A stretch of 64,000 bases of DNA from Neocallimastix lanati (nom. inval.) (GCA_016946835.1 JACVTC010000167.1:207501-271500); one strand, 5' to 3'. Shown: positions 1 to 23,970, numbered from the stretch's first letter. A program made the numbers and translations. Notes: a model not told the origin generated them from the sequence alone.

Positions 1-1325
1 TAATACAAATATAATTGGTTACTTACAAAGCAAGACCATCCTTCCAACTGAAAGTAAAGTCCTTAACATTAACTTCTGGTTTGTAATCAGCAGTTTGTCT
101 TTGACACCATAAGAGAAGACCTTCCTTAGCGTTAAGACCTTCTTCACTTTATTTTTTTTTTTAAAATTATAAAATATTATTATATTTAATAACTGACTTT
201 ATTTTCTTAAACTCATATTAATAATTCTAATATAATACCTAATTTCAGCAATAGTGAAACGTAAAATAATAGTCCATATAAGACCTAAAATAAGCTTTGG
301 GTTACTGTCAACAATATCTTCAGCACCAATATTAGTAAGACTGACACCTCTACTCTTAATAAATTCTAAAGCTTTATTAACATTTTCAATTCTTTGTAAA
401 CGTAATTTTGGGTTCTATATTAAATTTATAATAGCGTAACATCAATAATAACAATAATAATGATAATTATAATAAAAAGCAAAAAAAAAAAAAAAAAAAA
501 AAAAATAATTAATAATCACATTAACAAAAGGCAATAAAAGAAAATTTAATTATACCTTATTGTAACGACCAAGAGATTCACCACCAATGATTTCTAATTT
601 ATTAATTTATTAATTTATTAATTTATTAATTTATTAATTTATTAATTTATTAATTTATTTATTATTGAATTAATTGATTTATTTTATTAAATTTTATTAG
701 TTATACGTTATTTATAAATTTTTAAAATTATATTTATATTATTAAAAATTATATACTCAATATAATAAATACCTAATAATTCAATTAATCTTTCACCAGT
801 AGATAAATCAGTGTCAAGATTAGTAATAGATTTGCAACCCTTCATTGCTAACTTATTATTAATCCAATTGGTAAAGGCTTATTAATATATGTGTATATGT
901 ATTACATTTTTATAAATATTTTTTAAATAGTATGAATATATATATTCATTTATAAAATTATATATAATATTTATATAATTATTTCATTTAAAAAAAAAAA
1001 AAAAAAAAAAAAAACATTAGTACCATAAAAATATTATTTATCGTAAAATATTTTCTTTTACTATTTATTTCAACTTACTCTTAATTTGGGTTCTCTGTTT
1101 TTGGTTTTAATAATATTTTATATTTAATAATATTTTATATTTTAATTTATCAAAGGGTATATATAATAAAAATATTTTGATTTTTAGTTATTTTATTGTT
1201 TATTTATTCATTATTAATTATTTTTATATATTTAAATAAATACACACTTCCCATCCTTTATCAAGTAATCTAGCTTGATCATCGACTACCTCAACAGAAG
1301 CCTTTGATTGATACTCTGTCGCCAT
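1..1325 (-). CDS. Alpha-actinin-like actin cross-linker, N-terminal actin-binding domain (partial, continues past left edge)
   Basis: The product should cross-link F-actin through two calponin-homology (CH) domains; only the N-terminal part lies in the window. Minus-strand exons that keep frame are 1248-1325 (start [11 protein letters not shown]), 1079-1094, 773-877, 556-593, 239-414 and 27-146, then a GTAAGT donor at 21-26. The joined protein reads [17 protein letters not shown], then [35 protein letters not shown] and [17 protein letters not shown], ending in FSWKDGLAL. These are hallmark CH1 and CH2-start motifs of alpha-actinin/spectrin-type domains, and the order is that of alpha-actinin. 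All introns are GT-AG. The second exon is only 16 nt and supplies RTQIK, which joins the tryptophan-glutamate to the first CH helix. The spectrin repeats and EF hands expected downstream lie outside the window. Spectrin or fimbrin are less likely from the start WE..Q.KTFT.W and the SWKDGLAL motif. Confidence 0.9.
1079..1094 (-). other. 16-nt microexon of the alpha-actinin gene
   Basis: On the minus strand the 16 bases lie between an AG (1095-1096) and a perfect GTAAGT donor (1073-1078). They begin in phase 0 and end in phase 1. Including them gives the conserved WE-RTQIK-TFTNW; leaving them out breaks the frame. Confidence 0.85.
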
Positions 1326-1567
1326 ATTGTATTTATATTTTTAATCTTATTATTGAATTTTTATTTATTAATAAAATACATTTTTAAATAATCAAAGAAA
1401 TATAATATTTTTTTAATTAGTAAATGAGTTTAAAAGTATAAATATATATTTAAATGACTATTTTTTTTTTTTTTTAATAAATTTCTTTCTAAAATGTATG
1501 CTACATTTAATTCTTGTGATGCGAATTTTAGATATTTATTTTTATTATTTATATCAACAATTACATA

Positions 1568-1599
<32 letters not shown>

Positions 1600-1685
1600 T
1601 ATATATATATATTCAATTTTTACTTTTTTTTCTTATCTTTTTTCTTTTTTTTTTTTATTTTATTTTCTTTTATTTTTTCTTTCTT

Positions 1686-1719
<34 letters not shown>

Positions 1720-1965
1720 TTTTCTTTTTTTATTTATTTTCTTTTTTTTATTTTTGTTAGTATATAGTATATATGTACAACTATTTTCTTTTATTATATC
1801 TTTTTTAATATATATAATAATAAAATTGAAAAATATTTTTAATTTATTTTTATTTTTATTAAACTTAATATTTTAAAGTTAAAGTTTTGAAATTTTTATA
1901 TTTAATTACTTTCATTATATAAAAATATATTTAACTTAATGAATATTAAATAAATGTTTCTAACT

Positions 1966-1998
<33 letters not shown>

Positions 1999-2735
1999 CA
2001 ATAATCTATTTAGAATTTTAAAGATCTCTATTTTTTTTTTTTTTATATTATTATAAAGTTAATCTATTAAAGAAAAAAGTGATGAAAGAGAGCAATAGTA
2101 GAAATAATGTTAAAACATATTAAAAAGAATAAAATATTATCTTTAAAAAATACTAAAATAAATTTATCATTATATATTATTCCTATATAATGTACTTCAT
2201 ATTAAGTATGCTAATTATTTGGCTAAAATATATACATATAATATATATATATAGTTTATTTATAATTGATATAGTATATCTTATCAAACTAGTTTAATAT
2301 GAATATATATATATATTTGGAATTATAAATTATATACTTTTATGAAACTTTAAAATTAAAATTTGATTAAACTATTTTTTTTTTATTTTATTCTTTTTTT
2401 TTTATATAAAAAATTACAATTTTCATTAATTTTTTAGTTTGACAAATTAGATAAAAACAATTAAAAAAAAATTGACTTCATTATCGAATTTATCAAAATT
2501 TCTATTTTTATATTACTATACCATTATTAAAAAATAAAGCTTTATATTTTTTAAAATATAATATTATTATCAACTGTTCTAATTTTTTTTTTTAACTTTT
2601 TCTATAATAAACAAAATTATAATATTATAATAAAATTGATAAAAAAAAAAAAATAAAAAGGCATTTTGAAATACATTAGAAAAGTCCTAAATTAAATTCT
2701 AATTCATGTATTAAAAAATAAAAATTAATCTGCAA

Positions 2736-2769
<34 letters not shown>

Positions 2770-4183
2770 GTTTCTAAAGGATTTAATTATCATAAATTCA
2801 TATTACTAACCACAATTATATTTGATATCAATTCTAATAATAATAATACATAATGAAAATAATAATTAATCCTAACCTGTGGTTATAGATAAGTTTATAA
2901 ATTATTTTAATTACTGTATAGCTAATGAGTGAACGTGATAAAAAAGTATTAAAGTTGATTAATTATGATAATACTACATATTTATTATTTCTTTAATACT
3001 ATAGTGAAAAATTTAAATTACTGTAAACTTATTTTAAAATAATTTTTAATTACTTCCTGTTATAAAAAAGGAAATTCAAGATAAAAATAAAAGATTATAA
3101 AATTATAAAATAATCTAATGAATCTAATAAAGTAGTTATTTTTTAATAAATTATATATATATGTATAAAAGGAATGATATATTTGTGTTTTCCAAAAATA
3201 AGCTATAATATGGTTGATTCTAATTTCTAAAATTATAAAATTGAAAAATAATAAAAAAAAAAGTTATGTGCATTTAAAGATTTAAAGATAAAAATTGAAG
3301 TAAAAAAATAAAATAATAAAATTACTAGAAAAAAAAATCTTTTTATTGTTTTTGTAATACATTTTTATCAATATAGCATCTAATTATAACATATTTTGTG
3401 GAAATTATTAATATATGATTAGATGTAAATGTCATTATAATTAATAATATAATTAATGTAAATAAAAAAATAGTATAATAAGAGGATATATAATTATTAT
3501 AGTAATAAAGTAAAAATTCATCATAATAATTACAAATAATAATAAGTAATAATAAATTATTACTTCAAATTGTTAATAATAATTATCATTATTACTGTTA
3601 AACTGATAATAGTAATAATAATAATAATTTATATAAAATAAAATATATCCTATATAAGAAATAATTTTATATTTTAATATTTAAAGTTTGGGAAAAAAAA
3701 ATAAAAATATGCGAATAATATTAAAAGATATTCTATATAGATATATAGATTTTGTTTATATTATCTTTTAAAATTAATTATATAGATACCTTAATTATAT
3801 CGTTTTTAATATTATTATGGAATTGGTTAATATTATATACATATATACAATATTATATATAAAAAAATTAAGTTATATTAGTTTAATAAATATATAATAT
3901 ATATTAAATATAAAAAAAAAAGATCAAAAGGTAATGTGATAAATTTTAACAAAAGCGTATTAGTTTTTCTGTGAAAAAGATAAAAAAAAAAAAAAAAAGA
4001 AAATTATAATTAATATAATTAAAAAAATAAATCTAATAATTTTAAATAATTTTCCTTTAAGAGATAATTTTATTGATAATTTAATTTATTATAACTTTTT
4101 TAAATTCACTTTTTATTTTATTTTATTTTTATTTTATTTTTTACTTTATTTTTTTTTTAATTTTTACTTTTATTTTATTTTAT

Positions 4184-4236
<53 letters not shown>

Positions 4237-4547
4237 TTGTATTTCATTTTATTAAATATAGATGATAAAAAAGCATTTGAATAAAATTATATAATATTAT
4301 ATAATATTATATGTATATAATTTATATTTTTTAATTGTCAAGCTTTATAAAAAAAAAAAAAAACTTAAGTTCCTAGTTTCTATTTAATTAAACATTATAA
4401 ATATTAATGAATTATTTAATAAACTAATAATATTTAATAAAATTTTATTAATTCTTTGTGTATAAAAAATTACGCACATATATACTTATACATTAATAGT
4501 GGTTAAAATAAAATAAAATAAAATAAAATAAAATAAAATAAAATAAA

Positions 4548-4584
<37 letters not shown>

Positions 4585-4691
4585 GGAAAGCAAATTTGAA
4601 ATTAGAATATATTGGAAAATTAATCATATTAAATTGTATATTCATGCTATAAGACTATTAATATTAATTAATAAAAATATTGAAAAAATTG
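1326..4691. other. Intergenic AT-rich DNA between divergent genes
   Basis: About 3.4 kb between the divergent alpha-actinin and SH3-protein starts. It holds long T tracts (near 1565-1595, 1965-2000 and 4198-4233), A tracts, a dinucleotide TA run near 2735-2758, and a TAAAA pentamer run near 4507-4550 that leads into a 30-A tract just upstream of the next gene. The only long reading frame (1494-1760) is a poly-phenylalanine artefact of T tracts. I see no gene or RNA. Confidence 0.7.
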
Positions 4692-6428
4692 ATGAATTAT
4701 AAATTTATTATTTTTTCTTTTTTCAGTCAAATGAATATTAATCATAAAAAAGAGTTAAAATCTCGAGAAATATATAGAAAACCCTTAAAAATGTTTATAT
4801 ATTATCTGTTTTTTCTGATATTATTTAACCATTTTTTGACAGCTTTGGCTGGAAAGATAAATACAAAGAGAGAAAATGATTTACGAGATATTAATTATAA
4901 AGAATGTCCAATTTGTTATGATGAAGATATTTTTAAATTGCTAAATAGAAAATGTGACGGTTTAGCGACCATTTCAGATTATAATGAGATGACTGATGAC
5001 AATTTATTATGTTTATGCGATGTATGAATAAAATAAAAAAAAAAAAAATAAAAAAAAAAATAAAAAGAAAAAGAATATTATTATAATACAACCCAGTTAA
5101 TATTATCAATGATTAATTCATTTTTATTTATATATGAAATCATACTTATTCATTTTATTATTATTATAATAATTATAATATAATAAGATTTCTGAAAAAT
5201 ATTCAACCATAGAAAATTGTCAAAAATGTGCTGGGTTAGATATGGATGAGTTTAAACAGAAATGCATAAAAATCAAAAAAATTAGTAATAAATTAATATA
5301 TTTATTTATATAATATTTTTATACATTATTACTTTTATCTAGTTTATTTATTTATTTATGCTTTTTTTTTTATTATAATTATAATTAATTAACTAATTAT
5401 TAAATCATGTTAAAGAAAATAAGGAAAATTTAAAAGAAATGAAACAAGATATATCAGATATATATGTAGCAGATAAAGCAATTACAAAATCAAATAATAA
5501 TATAAATAAAACAACTAATGATGAAAAGTCAATTCGTTCAAAAAATTTTAAACCAATACTTTTATATTCCCTTGTTGGTGGTGGGTTTATTTTTATAACA
5601 GCAACAGGACTTTTTGCTCTAAGAAGATTAATGCATATATCTGGTGTGAATAATAGAGAAGAAGTTCAGTTGGATTCCTTTAGAGGAGGTACTTTTATAT
5701 ATATAAATATTTTTAATATATTATTACAAAAAACATTATTAAACTTTTATATATATGTATAATTATGCAATGTACTTTGTTAATTTATTTTATTATTTAA
5801 TCTATTTATTTTATTATTTATATATATAAATTACATTTTCAAAATGAATAATCAATTAGATTTGAATAATTTACCTGATATAAATATTGATAGAACCTAT
5901 AATAATAACTCTCCTCTAATGAGAATGGATCAGGTATTAACAAACAATAGAGTATCTAATAGGCATAATAATAATCAATTATCATACCAAGGATATGCTT
6001 CAGCTTCATCTTCCGAACCAATATTAAATAGTAATCCTGAATATATAGATACTAAACTAAATAATAATAATAAATATTTTTCTTCAGCACCTAATATTCC
6101 AAAAGGAATATTAATTAATAGGGGAAGAGGAAATAATTATGTTAATGACACAAGAAGATCATCTCTTGGATTAAGTTCGAAGAATTCAAATAGAGTGTCT
6201 TCCAGTTCAAAAACATCACAGTCAGAAAAAAAACCCCATGTAACTTTTAGTAAAGGATTAACTACTATGCAAGAATTTATGTCAAAAGAATGGAATAAGG
6301 CGATAAATTGTAAAGATTTGAAAAAAGAAACTTTAGTGGATCTTGGATGGAGAAATGGTACCGTGGTTCGTAATTTTAATCCTAGCAAAGAAGATGAAAT
6401 TAAATTGAGAATGGGTGATAGTGGTATG

Positions 6429-6461
<33 letters not shown>

Positions 6462-6555
6462 TTATTGTATAAATTTTTTTAATATATTTAATAATATGAA
6501 AATTGAATAATTTATTGTTAATATTTTTGCTTTATATATATATATATATGTATTA

Positions 6556-6588
<33 letters not shown>

Positions 6589-6864
6589 TAATATTTAAAA
6601 GTTATTATAAGACTAGCGTTTGATGATGGATGGGGTATTTTTTTTTTTTTTTAATATCTATATTATAAATATTATTTCTATATTAATAAAGTATATAAAT
6701 GATTTATCATGATTAATACTTTTTTATTTTTATTTTTATTTTTTATTTTTATTTTTTTTTTTTTTATAGCTTATGCTTTCAATAGAAACACTGGTATTGT
6801 AGGAATGATTCCAATAATATGTGTAAAACCTATGAAAATCTCAAAAAAATCAAATCGATATTAA
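4692..6864 (+). CDS. Single-pass membrane protein: N-terminal hydrophobic/signal segment, Cys-rich domain, TM helix, cytoplasmic SH3 domain
   Basis: Exons 4692-5021, 5188-5284, 5416-5688, 5860-6423, 6602-6634 and 6770-6864 join in frame to about 463 aa, all by GT-AG introns. A hydrophobic segment (FIYYLFFLILFNHFLTALAG, around residues 34-55) looks like a signal peptide; translation may really start at a later Met (4791) just before it. Next comes a short Cys-rich luminal/extracellular part (CPICYDED..., CLCD, NCQKCAG), then one TM helix (LLYSLVGGGFIFITATGLFA) followed by basic residues, a long Ser/Asn-rich cytoplasmic linker, and a C-terminal SH3 domain. The SH3 domain is seen in the spliced string RNFNPSKEDEIKLRMGD-SVIIRLAFDDGWAYAFN and NTGIVGMIPIICV (ALYDY-like start replaced by VVRNF, E-rich RT loop, DDGW, G.iP..cV). 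This architecture resembles fungal SH3-bearing plasma membrane proteins that anchor polarity or signalling complexes. The partner is unknown and I cannot name an orthologue. Confidence 0.82.
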
Positions 6865-7557
6865 ATAATAAATATAAGAACAATGCATACAAATATACAA
6901 TGTATCACTTTGTTTTTTTTTTTTTTTTTAACAAACAAACAAACAAACGAATATATAAAATATCTAGTTTTTTGTTTTATATATAAACTAATAAGAAATT
7001 ATTATTATCATTTATTTTTATAATTATTTTTATTCTTTTTTTATATTTAATACATCTTATATAGAATGGACTTCTTTAATAGAATTTGTTATTATTATTA
7101 TCAATATTATCATTTCAACATTTAAATATTTCTAATCTTATTATCTTTTAATTATAAAATATTATAAAATAACTATTTACATTATGATTATTAATTTTAT
7201 ATTATCTTTAAATATTTATGAATATATATATTATTTTAATTATAAAAACTATTTAATTATATTTATTGAAAATAATGTAAATGAAAATGTAATATAATGT
7301 AACGTAAAAACTTTTTTTTCTTGATCAAAAAAAAAAAACCAAATATATATATATATATATAAATATATTGAAGAAAATTTTTAATAATTTATTATTAATT
7401 ATATGAAAAATTAAATGATTCTATTTATTTAAAAAGATAAATATAGAAAATAAATAGACATTTAAAAATTTTGGAATTATTTAAATAATAATAATAATAA
7501 TAAAAAAAAAAAAAAGAATTAAAAAAAAAAAATAAAAAATAAAAATAAAATATAAAA
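6865..7557. other. Intergenic, low complexity
   Basis: About 0.7 kb of AT-rich DNA after the SH3-protein stop, with TA dinucleotide and A runs and an AACAAAC-type short repeat near 6930-6950. I see no gene. It presumably holds the terminator of the upstream gene and the promoter of the AP-1 sigma gene. Confidence 0.6.
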
Positions 7558-9955
<2,398 letters not shown>

Positions 9956-9965
9956 GAAGAAAAAA

Positions 9966-10009
<44 letters not shown>

Positions 10010-10560
10010 CATCTATAAAGATTTTACTTAAAATTATCAAAGAAAATTAAGCTTATTTTTTTTTTCTTAAATACCAACAATAGTATATATTTATAAATTA
10101 TTATTGTTATGGATTTTTAATTTCATTCTATTTCTTTTCTTTCTATAATTATAATATTTTATAATAAAGTAAATGAAAAAGATATTTAATACTAAATTTT
10201 TTTATTTTGTAATAAAAATAATTAAATAATAATAATAATAACAATAATAATAACAGTTAATGAAAAATACAAAATTTCACAAATATAAAGAAATTTATTT
10301 AATATCAAAAAATTAAATAAAATAATAATCCCATATAAATTTTAATTTTATTATACAAATAATTAAAACTTTTATTTATGAGCAATTAAAAATAAATTCA
10401 TGAAAATAAAATAAAGTTAATATATAAAAACCAACGCCAACAACAATAATATTAATAGTTATATAAAAACAAAACAAACAAACAAAAAAAAAAATAATTA
10501 AAAAAAAATTCAAATAAAAAAAAAATTATAAAGAATATATTTAATCAAAATGATTGTTGT

Positions 10561-10631
<71 letters not shown>

Positions 10632-11951
10632 CCTATCTCTTTAAATTTGCAATTTAAATTTAATATACTCTAAATTAGGTGAATAAATAAATGAAAGAAA
10701 CAATGAATATAATTAATGCATAAATATAATAAATATAGTTTCTTATATTATATAATTATTAACAAATTAAAAATATCAAATTGAAAAGCTATTACAAATG
10801 TTATATAATATTATTATATTATATAATATGATATTGCTTATTATTATTATTTTATTATTAATTATTAAAAACATTTTAATGTCATTAATTTATTTGATAA
10901 ATTATAATTTAATTATTAGGGAATGTAAAGTCATATTAATTTAAAATTAGTTATTATAATTTTTCTTCCAACTTTAATTAAAGTAGATTTTAATTTTATA
11001 AAAATTATAATTTATTTATTAGTATGTATTATTATTATTTAAAGTTATTTTTCTTATATAAATTTTTATATTTTTTTATTTTTTAATTTTTTATTTTTAT
11101 ATATTATAAATTCTAAAATATTAATTATAAATTATAATTAATTATAAAATGGATCCTTTTTATTTGATTAATAATTTTCATTATACTATTAATTATTTAT
11201 TCTATTTTATAGAAATAATTATATATATATATAAAATACAATAATTATAAATTAAAATTATTGTATAAATAATTTTTATTTATAAATATATTATTAGTAA
11301 TGATTTTGGCTAAAGCTTTATTTTTAAACTTTATTGTTTTATTATTATTATTATTATTATTATTTTTTTTTTTTTAATATATATATGATTTAATAGATGT
11401 AATTAGGAAGACTAAATATTATAATTATAATTATAAAATGCATTTTTAATATAAATATTTTTTTTTATTATAATATTCATTCTTTTTTCTTTACATTAAT
11501 TTACTATGTCAATAATTTTTTTTTTTTTTTTTTTTTTTTATTTTTAAATATTATTAATAATATCAATAATTTAAGAATATATTAATAATAACTAATAACT
11601 AATAACTAATAAATAATAAAAAAAAAGTTTACAATAAAATTATCTTCCAATATTTATTTTCTAGTGGAACTATGATATTCTTTTATTTTTGAAAAATATT
11701 TATATGGATTTTTAGAAATCAATTCAAGTATTTATCACAATAATATCCACAATAATATCCTCAACAAATAAAAATTATAATCATTATTTTATTGGAAAAT
11801 ATTTATAGTTAATACTGCTTGATATATTTGATAATTGAAATAATATTATATATAAAAGAAAGAAAAGGGGATAGAAACGAGATAAAACCATTATATAAAA
11901 ATCCATTTCAATTACATAAATGAATAAATAATAAATAATTAATAATTAATA

Positions 11952-12023
<72 letters not shown>

Positions 12024-12439
12024 TATAATAATAATAATAATAAAAGGAAAAGGAAAAATACATAATTTAATATGACTTAAAGATATTTTTTAAATATTTC
12101 ATTTTTCATTTTAAATATTTTAATTATGCTATCGAATATATATTGAATCCATTCAATATTTTGATACACTTTAATAATGCTTATGGGCTTACATTCTAAT
12201 ACCTATTATTACTAGTTCTATTAGTTTAAATAAATTAATTTATTAAAAATATTTTCATAATACAATAATATTGAAATATATAAATATTAATATATAGAAT
12301 AATATCATAAAAAATTACAGTAAAATATAACAAATAATTATTTTGTATAAAAATTATTAATTAATAATAATAATAAGAGGGATAAAAAAATTAAGAAATA
12401 ATAATTAAAAAAAAAAAAAAAAAAGAAACAAGAGTATAA
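9956..12439. other. Long intergenic region
   Basis: About 2.5 kb of very AT-rich DNA: a 36-T tract near 9971-10006, TA run plus T tract near 10561-10632, an AAT microsatellite near 11958-12030, and many short TTA/TAA runs. I find no reading frame with normal composition and no recognisable RNA. Confidence 0.7.
11958..12032. repeat. (AAT)n microsatellite
   Basis: About 24 AAT units with a single AATTAT interruption near 12020, upstream of the RasGEF gene. Confidence 0.9.
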
Positions 12440-19789
<7,350 letters not shown>

Positions 19790-20799
19790 ATCAAAATTGA
19801 TAAATAATACTATTACTATTTTAGTGAAAATTAATTCCAATTTATATATAAATACATATATATATTTATATTTTTTTTATTTACTTTGTAATAAAGAGAA
19901 AGAAAAACAATTATTTTTTTATTACATCTTTCATATACATTAATAGAAATAATTAATCTTTGAATTTTTTTTTTTTTTTTTTTTTATAGTATCTAAAAAT
20001 TTTATTTAAAATTAATATTAATATTTTTAAATATTTATTTTTATAATAAAAATAATATTGAATTTTAAATATTCATAAAATATATCGTTTAATATTTCAT
20101 CTTATACTAATAGTAAAAAAAAAAAAAAATAATTGAAAAGCTCAAATAAAATAAAATAAAATAAAAATAAAAATAATAATAATAATAAGAGAGAAATAAT
20201 ATATTTTAGATATAATAAATTAAAAAAAAATATGATAAAAAATTTTTTTTATTAAATTATAATTAATCTAATTCCAATAAACAAAAATCAATATATCTAT
20301 AATAAAATAAATTAATAAATAAATAAATAAAACTAAAACTAAAAAAAAAAAAAAAAAAAAATACAAAATTGTGATTACGTTGTATTATTATTCATTTATT
20401 TATTTATTTATTTATTTATTAAATACAGAATTTTTTTATAATAGCTTTTATTCTTTATATTAATTATAAAAATACAAATTTTTATTCATATTATGTGTAT
20501 ATATACCAATTTTTAAATATAAAAATAATTAATTAATAAATAAATAAATAATATTTAATTCATTTAAATAATTTACATATATGAGAGCTATAATTATTAA
20601 CATAAATTGGAATAATTACTTTACAATTAGAAAAAAGAGAAAGACAATCTATACTTTAATATATATATTATATATTATAATTACATAAATAACTAGTATT
20701 ATATTTATATATGGTTTATGTTAAAATATTATTCACTATTTAATGATTAGAAAAATTATTGAGAAAAAATCAATTTTATTTTATTATTTTACTTAATTT

Positions 20800-20839
<40 letters not shown>

Positions 20840-21217
20840 GTTTTTATTATTAATATTTTTAATTTCCATATACTTTATTATTATTATTATTATTAAATTT
20901 ATATTTATTTTTTGTATGTTTTATTTTTTTTATCTTTACTTTTTTTTTTTTTTTTTTTTTTTTTGTTAAAAAAAAAGTAAAAAAAAAAGTATTCTATTTT
21001 TTAGTTTATAATAATCAGATAATTAGATATATGATATTTATGATGAATTTTTCATAGTAACATGATTGATATTTAATTTAAAATGATAATTGATGGTATT
21101 GTAAATAAGTCATAATATAATTAATATTTTATTAATTCATATTTATTATTTTATATTCCAATATTTTCATTTCTTTTTATCTTTTCTTTTAATATTTTTT
21201 TTTCTATTTTTTTTATC

Positions 21218-21264
<47 letters not shown>

Positions 21265-21374
21265 TGAATTAGATAAAAAATAATATTTATAGATAAAACG
21301 ACTATATTATGAAAAATAGTAAAAATATTTTGATTACGTTTTGATTTTATATTATTATAAGATTATTATATTTA
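19790..21374. other. Intergenic between convergent genes
   Basis: About 1.6 kb between the RasGEF and RNF121-like stops. A and T tracts lie near 19967-19985, 20340-20361, 20801-20835, 20940-20964 and 21226-21253, with a TTTA run near 20398-20420. No gene or RNA recognised. Confidence 0.7.
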
Positions 21375-21647
21375 TTAAATATTAGTGGTTGTTGTATCAA
21401 TTGGTTGATCTTTTGTATAAACTCTTGAAAAAACTTCAACAATAGTTATTATTAATGGCTAATATAATTAAAAGATATGATATTATAGTAAGAATAAAAT
21501 AAAATAAAATAAAATAAAATAAAATAAAATAAAAAAATAAAAAAATAATTTTTTTAATAGGTATATTATTAATCAATAAATATATTATAAGATTAACATA
21601 AATTATAAAAATATTAATACTCACTTGCCTAAAGTTTAAAATATATA

Positions 21648-21678
<31 letters not shown>

Positions 21679-23315
21679 CATGTTTAGTTAGAAGTTTGAA
21701 AGAATATTTTTTAATAAATTAATAATTAATTATTGTCATAATGTCACAATACTTACCATACTAATAAATATCTAAAGAAATCAAGAACATTTGAATACAT
21801 TATATCTATTTTATTCCACCTAAAATAATAATAATAAATATAAAAACAAAAACAAAAACAAAAATAAATAAATAATAATAGTAATAATGTATTCAATATT
21901 TCTTTTTTTGGCTTATGTATATATATATATATATATATATATACTATAAAATTACTTACGGGTTATTAGCTAAGTCATTAGTTTCTACTTTTTCCTTACT
22001 ATTTATTTGGTATTTATTTATTTATTATTATTTTAATTTAATAATTTTCTTATTGTTAATAAATAGAAATTTTTATATTATATGCATATATATATTGTAT
22101 TTATCAATTACCAATATGGACAGGTAGCCTTCTTTCCTATAATAATCCATCCTCTAATACAATATTCATGATACATGTGACCACAATCTAATTTACATGA
22201 TGGTTCTCCTTCCCTAACATGACCACCACAAATTGAACTAATAATACAGTACAAATATATTGGTTAATTATTATATTATTATATTCATATATTATTTTTA
22301 TTTAGTATTATTTAATAATATTAATTATTATTTCATCAGTATCTTTCAATTTTTTTTTTTTTCGAATAAATATTTAAGAGATTTAAATAATTACTTACCA
22401 TACATTTCCAGATAAATTTTTTGTAGGAATACCTTGTTTTTGAATATAACCAGCATTTAATGCCACTTTGTTTTTTTTTTTTTTAAAAAAAATATTAATT
22501 TGAAATATAATAACATAAAAATATAAATTTTAAATAGTACTGAAAACAATTTTAAGAATAATATATATATTATTCTTAAAATACTTACTCCTTGAGGATA
22601 ATTCATCTACAGTATCTTTATTAAGAATACCAAAATATATACCATAGAAGGCAATATAAAGACCAATTTCTAAGATTTTAGTTTGACCTGTTATAAACAT
22701 ACCAAGAAGGAAAACAATATAACCAGAAGCTCCCATAAAATAGGTAACTAATATCAAAAATCAATTAAAATTAACAAGAAAATTTCAATATATTAAATTT
22801 ATATATATATATATATTATTTTTTTGTTTAACTAATTACTTTTATGTACTATAGCAAACCAGGTATATAAAGTTCTTGGAGTTTCTGGTTTTAATGGTCT
22901 TTCTTGAGATTTTCTATACATAAAGAAACTAGCTATTCCAAATAATGTGCATATTACAACATAACGACTATTAAAATTTTATAGATTTGCATTTGAATTA
23001 AAACATATTTAAATACATGAATAAATATACATTATATAAAGAATTAATTTGTTTTTAATTTTGTTTGTGTGTATATTCTTCATATTATACTAATATTTTA
23101 TTATTATAAGATTATTTATAATATAAAGTAATAAAATTGAATTGTATAGTTACTAATTTTTTAATAAAACACCAATAACAGGTGGAACAATCCATAAACC
23201 AATTAAAGTAACGGTTTGGAATGAAGAAGGATGATACTATTAAATTTTAATTGATTTTTAGATAATTAATATATATAAATTTACAACCATTGCATTAAGT
23301 GAAGTTCGATTATAT

Positions 23316-23367
<52 letters not shown>

Positions 23368-23612
23368 TGAAAAATCAATATAATGTCCTCAATATTATAT
23401 TATAAATTGATTAAAATTGATAAATATTAAATTTTGCATTAACCTTTTTCCAAGCTAAAACTCCAAATTGAGAACAAAACAAGAATGCAAGGGTTAATAG
23501 TGCAAATAATTCATCACCTTCTTGAACTAATTAGGATAAAACAAAATTTAATAATGAAATTCATTTTAAAAAGTATTATATATAATAAATGAGATTTCAT
23601 TAATAATACAAG

Positions 23613-23645
<33 letters not shown>

Positions 23646-23970
23646 GTTATTACTACTATTATTATTATAATTTTGAAAAAAAAAATAATAAAATATTTCC
23701 ATTGAATTTGTATATGAATAATAATAATAACCTTCATTAATATCAATAACACCTGAAGTATTGTTTAATCTTTAAATACAATATATGTAAAGGATAAATA
23801 TTAAAAAATTAAAAACAATTATAATTCATATTAATATTAGATTTTATTAATTATTTTTTAATATATATTTAAATTACTTTATAATTATTTTTAAATTATT
23901 AAATAATATTATTTATTATATTTTAAATTAAATCTTACTCGGGAAATTCATTTTCTAATTCATTCATCAT
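21375..23970 (-). CDS. RNF121: RNF121/RNF175-like multi-pass membrane RING protein (probable E3 ubiquitin ligase)
   Basis: Family members are ER/Golgi membrane E3 ligases. Minus-strand exons: 23939-23970, 23732-23769, 23444-23526, 23154-23236, 22840-22967, 22589-22747, 22399-22465, 22112-22237, 21960-21998, 21762-21819 and 21375-21458, in frame to 298 aa (family about 300-330). Hydrophobic segments include ELFALLTLAFLFCSQFGVL, TVTLIGLWIVPPVIGVLL, YRYVVICTLFGIASFFMY, YFMGASGYIVFLLGMF and LEIGLYIAFYGIYFGIL. Then comes the RING: CSICGG, CKLDCGHMYHEYCIRGW and KATCPYC, followed by KEKVETNDLANNPW. This order and the CIRGWIIIGKKATCPYC signature match RNF121. The second-last exon has two overlapping donors: GTATGG (in frame to the end PLIITIVEVF) and a stronger GTAAGT 5 nt on, which would truncate the protein within three codons. 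I chose the first because PLIITIV fits the conserved tail. Confidence 0.92.

Noticed and set aside
254-439. Plus-strand ORF over the alpha-actinin region
   Set aside because: Antisense shadow of the CH-domain exon at 239-414.
1494-1760. Phe-rich ORF in the alpha-actinin upstream region
   Set aside because: T-tract artefact with no domain or codon signal.
5844-5859. ATG just before exon 4 of the SH3 protein as an independent gene start
   Set aside because: The TTAG at 5856-5859 is the acceptor that completes the GAT codon from the previous exon; the frame continues from upstream.
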